Source: Brevibacillus migulae
GTDB lineage: Bacteria; Bacillota; Bacilli; Brevibacillales; Brevibacillaceae
DNA: 64,000 nt
Reading direction: 5' to 3'
Assembly (NCBI RefSeq): GCF_004521915.1
Contig: NZ_SDKD01000007.1
Span: 124,001-188,000 of the forward strand
Positions 27,047 through 34,864 of the stretch are shown here, piece by piece (within the stretch, counting starts at the first letter, position 1; the number at the start of each line of letters is the position of its first letter). The notes under the pieces are model-generated. The model was not told the origin of the DNA. It saw only the letters and a program-made list of their open reading frames with translations, and ran no database searches. The position numbers and the translations under genes are program-made.

Positions 27047-27151
27047 CCAACGCAGGACGGACTCCCTGATTTCTTAGGCAATCTCCTTATTATATGGTAG
27101 ACTGTAACAATATGATCAGTTATGCAGATGGAATTGTAGAGGTGAAAAATC

Positions 27152-28891
27152 GTGTCTTTTGACGGCATTGTCATGCGTGCGGTTGTTCATGAGCTGCAAA
27201 AGCTTGTAGGCAGCCGCATTTCAAAAATACATCAACCCCATTCCACGGACATTGTCCTTCATGTCCGTGCACAAGGCGAAAATACAAAGCTGCTCGTATC
27301 CGCCAATCCAACGTATCCGCGGCTGCATCTGACAACGGAAGAACTCGTTAATCCGCAGGAAGCCCCGATGTTTTGCATGCTGCTGCGCAAGCATTGCGAA
27401 GGCGCTCTGATCGAAACCATCCAGCAAGTGGAGATGGAGCGGATCATGCATATCGATGTGCGCTCGCGCGATGAGCTCGGCGATACCTCTCGCAAGCGGA
27501 TCATCGTGGAGATCATGGGCAGGCACAGCAACATCATTTTGCAGGACCCCGAGACGGGGATGATTCTCGATAGCATTCAGCATGTGTCGGCTGCTATCAG
27601 TCAATATCGGCAGGTTCTTCCTGGTCGGACTTACGTGAACCCTCCCGCCCAAAATAAACGCCATCCGCTGAACGTTACCCAGCAGGACTTTATCCATGCT
27701 TTTGATTGGAACAGCGGAAAATGGGATAAGCAAATCGTCGACGCTTTCAGCGGAGTCAGCCCGCTCGTCGCAAAGGAAATTGTCCATCGTGCCGGGCTGG
27801 CGACCCGCGATCAATTGTGGTCCGTCTTTTCCTCCTTGATGCGGGAAATCCGCGAGCATCGCTATCTCCCGAACATCGTCGAGAACAAGGAAAAGACCGT
27901 TTTTTCCGTGATCGAGCTTACCCAGTTTACCGATGCGCCCGCCAAGCAATATACGAGTGTCAGCGAATGTCTGCAAGCCTACTACGAAGTCAAGTCGATG
28001 CGTGACGTGGTCAAGCAAAAAGTGCATGATTTGATCCGGATCGTCACGACCGAACGCAATAAGAATGAAAAGAAAATCGAAAAGCTGCTTCAGACGCTCG
28101 ATGATGCCAAGGAAGCAGAACGCTACAGACTTTACGGCGAATTGATCACAGCCAACATGCACCAGATGAAACGCGGGGACAAGGAGCTCGTCACCGTAAA
28201 CTGGTATGATGAGTCCGCCCCGATGATCACCATCCCGCTCGATCCGCTGAAAACTCCGTCTGAAAACCTGCAAGCCTACTACAAACGCTACAACAAGGCG
28301 AAAAGCAGCATCCAAATCGTGACGGAGCAAATCGAGCAAGCCAAAGAGGAAATCGTGTACTTGGATGGTCTCCTGGTCCAGCTGGATCACGCCAGCCTGC
28401 AGGAAGCCGAAGAAATTCGCGAAGAAATGGTGGAGCAAGGATATGTCCGCAACCGCAACAAACGGGCAGGAAAGAAGAAAAAAGAACAACGTATCGAACT
28501 GGACTTATACTATTCATCAGAAGGCATCCCTTTGCTCGTCGGAAAAAACAACAAGCAAAACGACTATTTGACCAACAAGCTGGCACTTCCCAACGAGACC
28601 TGGCTGCATACGAAGGATATACCCGGCTCGCACGTCGTGATCCGCAGTCGCGAGTACAGCGAAGAAACGTTATTGGAAGCCGCTGCCCTCGCCGCTTTCT
28701 TCAGCAAAGCTAAGAATGGCAGCCAAGTGCCGGTCGATTATACGCTGGTCAGACATGTAAAAAAACCAAGCGGGGCCAAGCCGGGCTTCGTGATCTATGA
28801 ACAGCAGCGGACTCTTTATATCACCCCTACTCCGGAATTGGTTGAGCGACTGAAAAGAAATCAACCAAACGGAGAGGAAAAAAACGCATAG
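27152..28891 (+). CDS. rqcH: Ribosome quality control protein RqcH (NFACT family)
   Basis: Binds stalled 50S subunits and adds alanine tails to the nascent chain so that it is degraded. The 579 residues start at GTG 27152 after GAGGTGAAAAATC. Residues ~1-270 form the NFACT-N domain (MSFDGIVMRAVVHEL) with the DVRSRDELGD motif whose Asp-Arg pair is needed for function. A coiled coil spans ~290-430, and the NFACT-R domain at ~450-560 has NETWLHTKDIPGSHVVI. It was once called fibronectin-binding FbpA. It is divergent from yicC here, as yloA and yloC are close neighbours in B. subtilis. Confidence 0.95.
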   Translation: MSFDGIVMRAVVHELQKLVGSRISKIHQPHSTDIVLHVRAQGENTKLLVSANPTYPRLHLTTEELVNPQEAPMFCMLLRKHCEGALIETIQQVEMERIMHIDVRSRDELGDTSRKRIIVEIMGRHSNIILQDPETGMILDSIQHVSAAISQYRQVLPGRTYVNPPAQNKRHPLNVTQQDFIHAFDWNSGKWDKQIVDAFSGVSPLVAKEIVHRAGLATRDQLWSVFSSLMREIREHRYLPNIVENKEKTVFSVIELTQFTDAPAKQYTSVSECLQAYYEVKSMRDVVKQKVHDLIRIVTTERNKNEKKIEKLLQTLDDAKEAERYRLYGELITANMHQMKRGDKELVTVNWYDESAPMITIPLDPLKTPSENLQAYYKRYNKAKSSIQIVTEQIEQAKEEIVYLDGLLVQLDHASLQEAEEIREEMVEQGYVRNRNKRAGKKKKEQRIELDLYYSSEGIPLLVGKNNKQNDYLTNKLALPNETWLHTKDIPGSHVVIRSREYSEETLLEAAALAAFFSKAKNGSQVPVDYTLVRHVKKPSGAKPGFVIYEQQRTLYITPTPELVERLKRNQPNGEEKNA

Positions 28892-28960
28892 CTCTGTTGC
28901 CTTCGTCCATACTATACCTGTACTCCATTTTGGTTTCGCATTGGACGGAGGCGGGTTCGC

Positions 28961-29305
28961 TTGAAGCTTCTCTGGAAATTTCTCGGCAATGGGATTGTTG
29001 TCATTCCGGGTTTGATCTGGTCTGGCACTTCCCTCGCTTTTGCCGTAGGCGCAGCTGTCGTTCTCACGCTGTTCAGCTATGCCTTGGGTGACCGGCTCAT
29101 CTTGCCGCAGACTACCAATACGTTTGCCACGACAGCCGATTTTCTGCTCACATTTTCATTGCTATGGATCGCTTGCCTGGTGTTTGGGCAGCCTTTTCGA
29201 TTGACTGGAATTTTTCTTACTTCTTTCGCGTTGTCTGTAGTCGAGTACTACTATCATAGCTATCTCTTGCGCAAGAGCCTCGATCATACCAGACAGCCAG
29301 GATAA
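28961..29305 (+). CDS. DUF2512 (YndM-like) small membrane protein
   Basis: A 114-residue protein with four hydrophobic helices. It begins with MKLLWKFLGNG and continues GIVVIPGLIWSGTS. The family is found in spore-forming Bacillales and has no known function. The start is TTG 28961, chosen for GGAGGCGGG 8 nt upstream. It lies 70 bp after rqcH and 30 bp before the Q/N-rich gene, all on the plus strand. Confidence 0.72.
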   Translation: MKLLWKFLGNGIVVIPGLIWSGTSLAFAVGAAVVLTLFSYALGDRLILPQTTNTFATTADFLLTFSLLWIACLVFGQPFRLTGIFLTSFALSVVEYYYHSYLLRKSLDHTRQPG

Positions 29306-29334
29306 CGACACTTTCCAGACAATGGGGGATATAC

Positions 29335-29832
29335 ATGAATGTCATCGGAATTGTGCAAACCGATTTGAATGAGTTCAATATCTTGTTTGAGCCAGAGCAG
29401 CAGCAAGGCCAAAACCAGCAGCAAGGACAGAACCAGCAGCAAGGGAATAACAATAACAATCAGAATCAACAGCAAGATCAGCAGCAGCAGGATGGCGGCG
29501 GGTCTCCTTCCGATTTTTTCAGCATGCTGATCGGCAGCGGCAATGATCAGGATCCCAATGGCGGCCAGCAACAGCAGCAAAAACAGCAGCAAGGCCCCCA
29601 AGAGATGACGGTTCGCATCAAAGGCGTACCGGAAGGCCAGAAAGCAACCTTCCTCCAGATGTATCAAATTATCCAGGACGCCCATCAAACGACAGATATT
29701 GAAAACTCCTGCACGGTCGTCTCTCAAGGAGATGGCCAGGGACAAAATCAGGGTCAAGGAAACAAACAAAAGCAAGGTCAGGGACAAGGTCAAGGTCAAG
29801 GGCAAAATCGCGGAAACAGTTCCAGCCAATAG
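29335..29832 (+). CDS. Gln/Asn/Gly-rich low-complexity protein, function unknown
   Basis: A 165-residue protein with two low-complexity tracts. Residues ~20-60 and ~75-88 are runs of Gln, Asn and Gly. Residues ~132-165 are Gly-Gln repeats. Between them lies an ordinary sequence, EMTVRIKGVPEGQKATFLQM to about residue 131, that could fold. The N-terminal MNVIGIVQTDLNEF is also regular. No signal peptide is seen. I do not recognise a family. The mix of disorder and a small domain recalls spore-coat and prion-like proteins, but that is inference. A GGGGG upstream of ATG and a terminator after the stop support a real gene. Confidence 0.68.
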   Translation: MNVIGIVQTDLNEFNILFEPEQQQGQNQQQGQNQQQGNNNNNQNQQQDQQQQDGGGSPSDFFSMLIGSGNDQDPNGGQQQQQKQQQGPQEMTVRIKGVPEGQKATFLQMYQIIQDAHQTTDIENSCTVVSQGDGQGQNQGQGNKQKQGQGQGQGQGQNRGNSSSQ

Positions 29833-29833
29833 G

Positions 29834-29876
29834 ACAGAGTGGGGTCGGAGAATTCTCCGGTTCGCTCTGTTTTTTT
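29834..29876 (+). terminator. Terminator after the Q/N-rich gene
   Basis: ACAGAG/CTCTGT outer arms and CGGAGAATTCTCCG inner palindrome, followed by TTTTTTT. Confidence 0.88.
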
Positions 29877-29977
29877 GTGGTTTCCTACGATTCCCATCGC
29901 AAAACGATAAGCACTCTGTCCCATTTTACGGTACAATGGAACGCATACAGATCTGTCGAAAGGAATGTCTGCCTCTT

Positions 29978-31210
29978 ATGCTTACAAAACGACTCTCGCT
30001 GCTCACTCTGGGACTATGCCTGACCGCGACTACTTTTCTCCACTCCTCTGTTGCCACCGCAGCAGGCATTACAGTTACTTACAACAATCAGCCAATCGTG
30101 TTCCCTGACCAAAAACCGGTTATTCAAAACAGTCGCACCCTTGTACCGATTCGCCCGATTGCCGAAAAACTTGGTTTTACTGTCGGCTGGAATGCGAAAA
30201 GCCAGACGGTCACCATTAGCAAAGCGGGCAATCAGGTGGAGCTGACCATCGCACAAAAAACGGCGAAACGCAATCAGCAGCCCATCACGCTGGATGTGCC
30301 TGCGAAAATTTTGAATCAACGAACCGTTGTCCCGCTTCGCTTTATTGCGGAAGCTTTGTCTTATGAAGTGAATTGGCTGGCTTCTGCGCAAAAGATTACG
30401 ATTACCGACCAAAACAAGATATACGGCAGCATTGAAAACATCACGATCATGCAAAATGAACTGGACAAGCAGTGGCGCACCTTCGCTTTGCTGCTGTTAG
30501 GAAATCAATCGACCTCGTATGCAGAAAAATACAGTGAAAGAACCAACGCTGACCTGATCCTCGCCCGCTATGTGCAGGCAGCAGCCGGTAAAGACGTGAA
30601 GCTGGATGATGCAGGTCTTACCAACTACGTAAATGCTGCAAAGGAATACGCGATCCAGAAGCATTATGGTACGCCGAGCAAGCTGAAAGAAGCCATGGCC
30701 GCAGCAAATGTGACCGATGCGGACATTCGTGAATTTGCCAAGGTCGATTTGCTTCCGCTCGAATATATCAAGCAACAGACCAAAGAAGATGAGCTAAAGG
30801 ACTTCTACGAGCAGCATCAAGAGCTGTTTACAATTGCCTCCGTCCGCCATATTCTCGTGAATACAGAAGCAGAAGCGAACCAGATCATCGAACGTTTGGA
30901 TGATGGCGAATCGTTTGCCTCCCTCGCCAAGGAGCTTTCTCTCGACCCCGGCAGCAAGGGTAATGGCGGTCTGTACGCTGATCTCCCTGTGACGCAATGG
31001 ATTGAGGAATTCAAGCAAGCTACCCTCACACAGGAAATTGGCAAGGTTGGCAAACCAGTGAAAACCGATTACGGCTATCATGTGATCCTGGTGGAAAAAC
31101 GTGAGGTCGCATCGTTTGCCGATGTAAAAGAAGATGTTGAGGAAATGGTATGGGCGCAGAAAAAGACTGTGTTGCGCGATGAGGTCATGAAAAAATTGAA
31201 GAAAAACTAA
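29978..31210 (+). CDS. Secreted stalk-domain peptidyl-prolyl isomerase (parvulin-type foldase)
   Basis: A 410-residue exported protein with a signal peptide (residues 1-28, ending SSVATAAG). Residues ~30-140 are a copper-amine-oxidase-N-like stalk domain (RTLVPIRPIAEKLG and RTVVPLRFIAEAL), a fold common in surface proteins of this group. Residues ~150-285 are helical and SurA/PrsA-like. Residues ~285-385 are a PpiC parvulin domain (ASVRHILVNTEAEA and YGYHVILVEKRE). Likely role: folding of exported proteins, as PrsA does. PrsA is usually a lipoprotein; here I see no lipobox. The start ATG 29978 follows AAGGAATG. Confidence 0.85.
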   Translation: MLTKRLSLLTLGLCLTATTFLHSSVATAAGITVTYNNQPIVFPDQKPVIQNSRTLVPIRPIAEKLGFTVGWNAKSQTVTISKAGNQVELTIAQKTAKRNQQPITLDVPAKILNQRTVVPLRFIAEALSYEVNWLASAQKITITDQNKIYGSIENITIMQNELDKQWRTFALLLLGNQSTSYAEKYSERTNADLILARYVQAAAGKDVKLDDAGLTNYVNAAKEYAIQKHYGTPSKLKEAMAAANVTDADIREFAKVDLLPLEYIKQQTKEDELKDFYEQHQELFTIASVRHILVNTEAEANQIIERLDDGESFASLAKELSLDPGSKGNGGLYADLPVTQWIEEFKQATLTQEIGKVGKPVKTDYGYHVILVEKREVASFADVKEDVEEMVWAQKKTVLRDEVMKKLKKN

Positions 31211-31223
31211 TTTGTTTATGTAC

Positions 31224-31258
31224 GAGGTTGCCCTGCATTCTGGGCAGCCTTTTTTTAT
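31224..31258 (+). terminator. Terminator of the foldase gene
   Basis: GAGGTTGCCC and GGGCAGCCTTTTTTT arms around GCATTCT, followed by T-run. Confidence 0.85.
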
Positions 31259-31334
31259 AGGGCAAAAACAGTAGGAACATCCTTCTGTCGCGTTCTTCTT
31301 AACAGGCTGATCATCCGTTAAGATATACATACTG

Positions 31335-31591
31335 ATACAGAAAAAAACCTGAAGCGTAACGCTCCAGGTTTGTCGTGGTTAGGAAAACCCCGCTCTGCCG
31401 TCTGGCCACTTGTTTCCTTAACCCGCGCTAGCAGGTGGGTGACACGTCCATGGACTCTGCCGTCCCAAGCGTCCAAAATGGAGGTGGGCATGGCATATCG
31501 CACAGAGTTCAGTCTCCCTAGAAACAATCATCGGTTAAAGAATATAAAGGGCCTAACGTACATCGCAGGACAAGTTGCTCTAACTTTGAAC
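31335..31591 (-). ncRNA. Probable 6S RNA
   Basis: A ~255-nt non-coding transcript on the minus strand, framed by a sigma-A promoter (31598-31626) and a strong terminator (AACCTG/CAGGTT around AGCGT/ACGCT). The transcript folds into one long irregular rod: GTTAGG pairs with CCTAAC, TTGTTTC with GAAACAA, ACTCTG with CAGAGT, and the tip is TCCA-TTT-TGGA inside CCCA/TGGG. Between the first two stems lies a large unpaired bubble. This closing stem, central bubble and long terminal stem is the architecture of 6S RNA, which traps sigma-A RNA polymerase by resembling an open promoter. The identification is by architecture, not by sequence alignment. Confidence 0.62.
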
Positions 31592-31597
31592 ACCTTT

Positions 31598-31626
31598 ATC
31601 CTAGCATAGATTTGGCGTTCGTTCAA
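31598..31626 (-). promoter_or_regulatory. Promoter of the 6S-like RNA
   Basis: On the minus strand TTGAAC and TAGGAT hexamers are spaced 17 bp apart; the expected start is about 31591. Confidence 0.65.
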
Positions 31627-31646
31627 CGCAAAATCTTTCCACCTCA

Positions 31647-31675
31647 TAGACAGCTTCCCCTCTCAGAAGTATAAT
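31647..31675 (+). promoter_or_regulatory. Promoter of the leader peptide and MFS efflux gene
   Basis: TAGACA and TATAAT spaced 17 bp, about 30 bp upstream of the leader-peptide start. Divergent from the 6S-like RNA promoter 20 bp away. Confidence 0.72.
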
Positions 31676-31705
31676 AATGGAAATTTTCAAAGGAGGAATG
31701 TACAA

Positions 31706-31774
31706 GTGCCAGTACATCGTTATCACCCCATTCTTATCGCCATTCCGCTTTCATGCAGGAGCGATACAGAATAA
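31706..31774 (+). CDS. Putative regulatory leader peptide upstream of MFS gene
   Basis: A 22-codon reading frame starting at GTG, with a near-perfect ribosome site AAAGGAGGAATGTACAA. It encodes a peptide that begins MPVHRYHPILIAIPL and ends in SDTE. Its last five codons lie in the left arm of a 10-bp stem, and the stop falls in that loop. No cellular function is expected for the peptide itself; its translation would place ribosomes on the attenuator. Confidence 0.6.
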   Translation: MPVHRYHPILIAIPLSCRSDTE

Positions 31775-31827
31775 GTAAACCGTTGCATTCTTCTGTATCG
31801 GTCGCGTGTCAGCGAATACAGGAGGAT
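31762..31827 (+). promoter_or_regulatory. Mutually exclusive hairpins: candidate translational attenuator
   Basis: Segment 1 (31762-31771, CGATACAGAA) pairs perfectly with segment 2 (31791-31800, TTCTGTATCG). Segment 2 with its 5' neighbour (31787-31800) can instead pair with segment 3 (31813-31827), which contains the GGAGG ribosome site of the MFS gene: about 14 pairs, two G-U, one bulged A. The two structures exclude each other, so the MFS ribosome site is free only when 1:2 forms. Confidence 0.66.
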
Positions 31828-31831
31828 TTCT

Positions 31832-33022
31832 ATGAATACTCATCGCAAATCGATGCGAAACATTCGCATTTTATTTTGGACGTCGCTTTTTGGGAGCATC
31901 AATTTTCTGGAACCGATCATGACACTCTTTTACTTCCAAAGGGGTTTGTCTGCCTCAGAGGTATTTTGGGTAACGCTTGCCTGGTGCGCCACTGTTTTGC
32001 TTTTCGAGGTGCCTACGGGAGCTTTTGCCGATCGGTTTGGTCCGAAAGCATCTTTTCTGGTCGGCGCAGGGATCGGCCTTTTGAACAAAGTATGCTTGCT
32101 GCTCTTTCCGGATCCGATCATGCTGTATGTGTATAACATCCTGTGGGGATTGTCGGTCACGTTCTTCTCTGGCGCTGAAGAAGCGCTCATCTATGAGACG
32201 CTGAAGGAGCATGAACAGGAGCAAAACATGAGCCAGGTGCTGGGGAAAATCAACACCGCGATTTATTATCCGATGATCCTTACGTTTTTGCTTGGTCCGT
32301 GGCTCGCACGGGATCTGCAGGCTTCACAGTTCAGCCTCTTGATCGGTTTCAACATTGTCTGCCAAGCCGTTGAATTGATCTTGCTGCTGTGGATTGTGAA
32401 TCCACGTACCTTTGAGAAATTCCGTGAAAATCCATTTCACCACATCCAAAATGGCTGGTCTGTCATCCGCAGGACCCCCGATCTAGTCTCCCTATTCCTG
32501 CACTTTACGGTGATCTTCATCGCAGGAACGGTCATCTTCGGGAAAATGGAGCAGCCGCTCTTGATTGACAACGGGCTCCCTGTGGAGTATCTCGGCTTAT
32601 TTTATGCGGCGATAGCGGCGGCAGGGCTGTTTCTGTCTCACCAGATTGGTTTCCTGACACAGCGTTTCCAGCCTCGCCACCTGCTGCTCTGGACCGGAGT
32701 AGGCAGTAGCGTTGCCCTGCTGATTGCCAGTACGACTCCACATCTGGTGAGCGCAGGTTTTGCTTTTGTCATATTGCGCTTGACCCGTGTCATTCGTTAT
32801 CCGGTCTATTCACAGATGGCCAACGAATACATTCCTTCCCAGAGCAGAGCGACGACACTTTCTCTGCTCTCCATTGCCGACTCTGTCTGTGATTTGCTTT
32901 TGCTAACGCTTTTTGCCGGGATCGCCCAATGGGGAATATACCCGGTCCTGGCAGGCTGTGGGGTTATGATTTTACTCGGTTCCTTGATCCCCGTGCGTTC
33001 GAAACAATCGCAGAACGGTTAG
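31832..33022 (+). CDS. MFS transporter, putative drug efflux
   Basis: A 396-residue, 12-helix major facilitator. Motif A is GAFADRFGPKAS (helix 2-3 loop), with a second-half counterpart near GFLTQRFQPRH. The middle loop falls near residues 185-215 (ENPFHHIQNGW). Relatives export drugs or sugars; the substrate is unknown. The ATG is preceded by CAGGAGGATTTCT, whose access appears to be controlled by the leader described above. That control is typical of antibiotic-induced resistance genes, so the likely job is efflux of a ribosome-targeting inhibitor. This last step is inference. Confidence 0.82.
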   Translation: MNTHRKSMRNIRILFWTSLFGSINFLEPIMTLFYFQRGLSASEVFWVTLAWCATVLLFEVPTGAFADRFGPKASFLVGAGIGLLNKVCLLLFPDPIMLYVYNILWGLSVTFFSGAEEALIYETLKEHEQEQNMSQVLGKINTAIYYPMILTFLLGPWLARDLQASQFSLLIGFNIVCQAVELILLLWIVNPRTFEKFRENPFHHIQNGWSVIRRTPDLVSLFLHFTVIFIAGTVIFGKMEQPLLIDNGLPVEYLGLFYAAIAAAGLFLSHQIGFLTQRFQPRHLLLWTGVGSSVALLIASTTPHLVSAGFAFVILRLTRVIRYPVYSQMANEYIPSQSRATTLSLLSIADSVCDLLLLTLFAGIAQWGIYPVLAGCGVMILLGSLIPVRSKQSQNG

Positions 33023-33030
33023 CATTACGA

Positions 33031-33062
33031 AAAGGCCGGGTGCATGACTGCCCGGCCATCCT
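33031..33062 (+). terminator. Terminator after MFS gene
   Basis: GGCCGGG and CCCGGCC arms, followed by a weak T-rich tail ATCCTGTTT. Confidence 0.6.
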
Positions 33063-33099
33063 GTTTCCACTCTTCGTGATGAAAGGACGTGTATGATGC

Positions 33100-33489
33100 A
33101 TGAGACAACGATCTACCACATTTTATCTCGTTGCATGCCTTATCATGGGCATCATGGCAGTTACAACATTGATAAAGGTTTTCGCCGATCATCATCCGCT
33201 ACGTTTTCTGTTTACCTTGCTATACGTTATCGGCTTGGCATTCGGGTACTTCCGATATGTTTTACACAGCAAAACAAAAGAAATGCAGCAGCACAGCAAA
33301 TGGTTGAAGTATGGGCTCATCCTGCTTTTTGCAGCCACCTATGCGGCACTCAAGTACGGGATAAAAACTTGGCTCAGCTATGAGGTATCGAGTCAAGACT
33401 ACGGCACTGTTTTTGCCTTTTTTATCTTGGGGCTTTTCCTTTCGTATTATGGTCTTTTGGCAAAAGCTCGGAATACCTCGTCCCCCTAA
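33100..33489 (+). CDS. Four-helix membrane protein of unknown function
   Basis: A 129-residue protein with four hydrophobic segments (about residues 8-25, 34-52, 68-86 and 101-120). I recognise no family. AAAGGACGTG lies upstream, with the ATG at 33100. It comes after the MFS terminator and ends 5 bp before the convergent enoyl-CoA hydratase gene. Confidence 0.6.
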   Translation: MRQRSTTFYLVACLIMGIMAVTTLIKVFADHHPLRFLFTLLYVIGLAFGYFRYVLHSKTKEMQQHSKWLKYGLILLFAATYAALKYGIKTWLSYEVSSQDYGTVFAFFILGLFLSYYGLLAKARNTSSP

Positions 33490-33494
33490 GCCTG

Positions 33495-34262
33495 TTATTT
33501 TTTCAGCTTGGCTTGTACCAATGCCTGAAACTCGGGCTGCAAGATCAGACCCGGCTGCGCCTCTTTTTCCCATTGCAGCGCTTCCTCCAGAGAGAAGCCC
33601 CAGCTTTGCTCCAATCCTTCCTTGGTTTTGGCGAAAGCGCCCTTTGGCAGTTTGCGCAGCGCTTTGGTCAGTGCTGCTGTTTCCGTTTCCAACTGCTCAG
33701 CCGAAACCGCTTTATAGATCAGTCCCATTTGCGCCGCCTCTGTACCGCTGATTTTTTCCCCCAAGAGCGCAAGCCGTTTCGCCCGTGCGCTTCCGACCAA
33801 TCGCGGCAGCAGGTAGGTACCGCCAAAATCGGTTGTCAACCCAATATGAACAAACGGCTCCTGAAGCATCGCATCCTCTGCGGCCAAGACAAAATCGGCA
33901 TGCAAGGCCAGATTCAAGCCGGCGCCGACCGCCACTCCGGGAATAATGGCGACCACCGGCTTGGGCATGGTATGCAATTGCTGCAAAAACCGATTGACGA
34001 CGACGAGCGCCTCATCGGCATCTTCCGGTGTGGATAGCGCTTGCAGCACACTCAAATCGGCTCCGGAGCAAAAATGGCCGCCTGCACCGCGCAGATGTAT
34101 GATTTCCGCTTGGGGATCCTCCGCTGCCTGGGAAATGACTTGCGCAAGGCCATGAAACATTTCAAGCGTTAACGCATTTAACACTTTCGGACGATTGAGT
34201 GTAATCGTAAACACTCCGTCTTGAAGCTCCGTCATAATTTGTTTCTCGATTGCTTCACTCAT
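33495..34262 (-). CDS. Enoyl-CoA hydratase/isomerase family protein
   Basis: Crotonase-fold enzyme acting on acyl-CoA. The 255 residues carry the crotonase motif ITLNRPKVLNALTLEM, the oxyanion-hole segments HLRGAGGHFCSGADLS and VAIIPGVAVGAGLNLALHAD, and the active-site region EPFVHIGLTTDFGGTYLLPRLVG. The usual second catalytic glutamate position is not clearly filled by Glu in this segment (Asp in TTDFGG), so it may be an isomerase or another crotonase activity (PaaG/FadB-like). A single gene with a ribosome site just upstream of the ATG; no beta-oxidation partners lie next to it. Confidence 0.85.
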   Translation of the reverse strand: MSEAIEKQIMTELQDGVFTITLNRPKVLNALTLEMFHGLAQVISQAAEDPQAEIIHLRGAGGHFCSGADLSVLQALSTPEDADEALVVVNRFLQQLHTMPKPVVAIIPGVAVGAGLNLALHADFVLAAEDAMLQEPFVHIGLTTDFGGTYLLPRLVGSARAKRLALLGEKISGTEAAQMGLIYKAVSAEQLETETAALTKALRKLPKGAFAKTKEGLEQSWGFSLEEALQWEKEAQPGLILQPEFQALVQAKLKK

Positions 34263-34365
34263 ATTTTTTGCTCCCCTTCCATAAAAGCGCTTTCAATTCT
34301 TTCTGCCGCCTTGCTTATGTAATTCTCGCCCGCTCCTCTCTTTCCTTTTCATTGACATCCATCAT

Positions 34366-34401
34366 ACAAAAAGAAAACAGGCGCCGATTTACTCGACACC
34401 T
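34366..34401 (-). terminator. Terminator after DUF4870 gene
   Basis: On the minus strand AGGTGTCGA pairs with TCGGCGCCT (two G-U) and is followed by GTTTTCTTTTTG. Confidence 0.7.
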
Positions 34402-34412
34402 ACTGAAGCAAC

Positions 34413-34766
34413 CTATTTCACCAAACGGATGCAGAGCGGATAACGATATGCTTTGCCTTCGTTGGTCCTTACCGCCGCGATGATGACCACGACCAGCCAA
34501 AAGATAAACAATGCGATCAAAGCAACGACTCCAACCAAAATAAATACAAGGATGTAGCTGATCGCTGCATAGATCGTAACGGAAATCCCAAAGTTGAGCG
34601 CTTCTTTCCCTTGCTGATTGACAAAGGGCATTTCCTCTCTCTTGATCAACCAAATGATCAGCGGTCCCAGAGCATTGCCGAATGGAATAATAAAGCCGGA
34701 TAATGCCGATAAGTGTGCAATCATTGCCCATAAGCGTTCGTCTTTGCTAGGCAAGTAACTTTCCAT
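34413..34766 (-). CDS. DUF4870 membrane protein
   Basis: 117 residues with three helices in the family layout: a short N-terminal stretch (MESYLPSKDERLWAMIAHL), a central PFGNALGPLIIWLIKREEMPF loop containing the conserved Asn-rich motif, and two further helices (ISYILVFILVGVVALIALFIFWLV). Widely distributed in bacteria; no function established. GGAGG lies upstream of the ATG at 34766. It is followed by a terminator. Confidence 0.8.
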   Translation of the reverse strand: MESYLPSKDERLWAMIAHLSALSGFIIPFGNALGPLIIWLIKREEMPFVNQQGKEALNFGISVTIYAAISYILVFILVGVVALIALFIFWLVVVIIAAVRTNEGKAYRYPLCIRLVK

Positions 34767-34835
34767 AGGATGGCCTCCTTTGTTTTTCTCATTAATTGTA
34801 CGATTCCCCTTGGAAAAAGTTGCGATAAATGTAAA

Positions 34836-34860
34836 AAGCGCCCGAGGGGCGCTTTTTGTT
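34836..34860. terminator. Bidirectional terminator
   Basis: AAAAAGCGCCC and GGGCGCTTTTT arms around a GAG loop; T-runs on both strands. It separates the coat-like gene at 34865 from the DUF4870 gene. Confidence 0.85.
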
Positions 34861-34864
34861 GCGA

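Noticed and set aside
29284-29829. Leu/Ile-rich minus-strand frame opposite the Q/N-rich gene
   Set aside because: It is the mirror of the CAG/CAA tract: poly-Leu from reverse complement. No ribosome site or context; the plus-strand gene fits better.
31318-31527. Minus-strand frame of 69 codons in the 6S-like RNA
   Set aside because: The structured RNA with promoter and terminator explains the region; no ribosome site precedes the frame.
31753-32136. Plus-strand frame of 127 codons overlapping the MFS start
   Set aside because: It overlaps the MFS gene in another frame, whereas the MFS frame has full motifs and a proper ribosome site.
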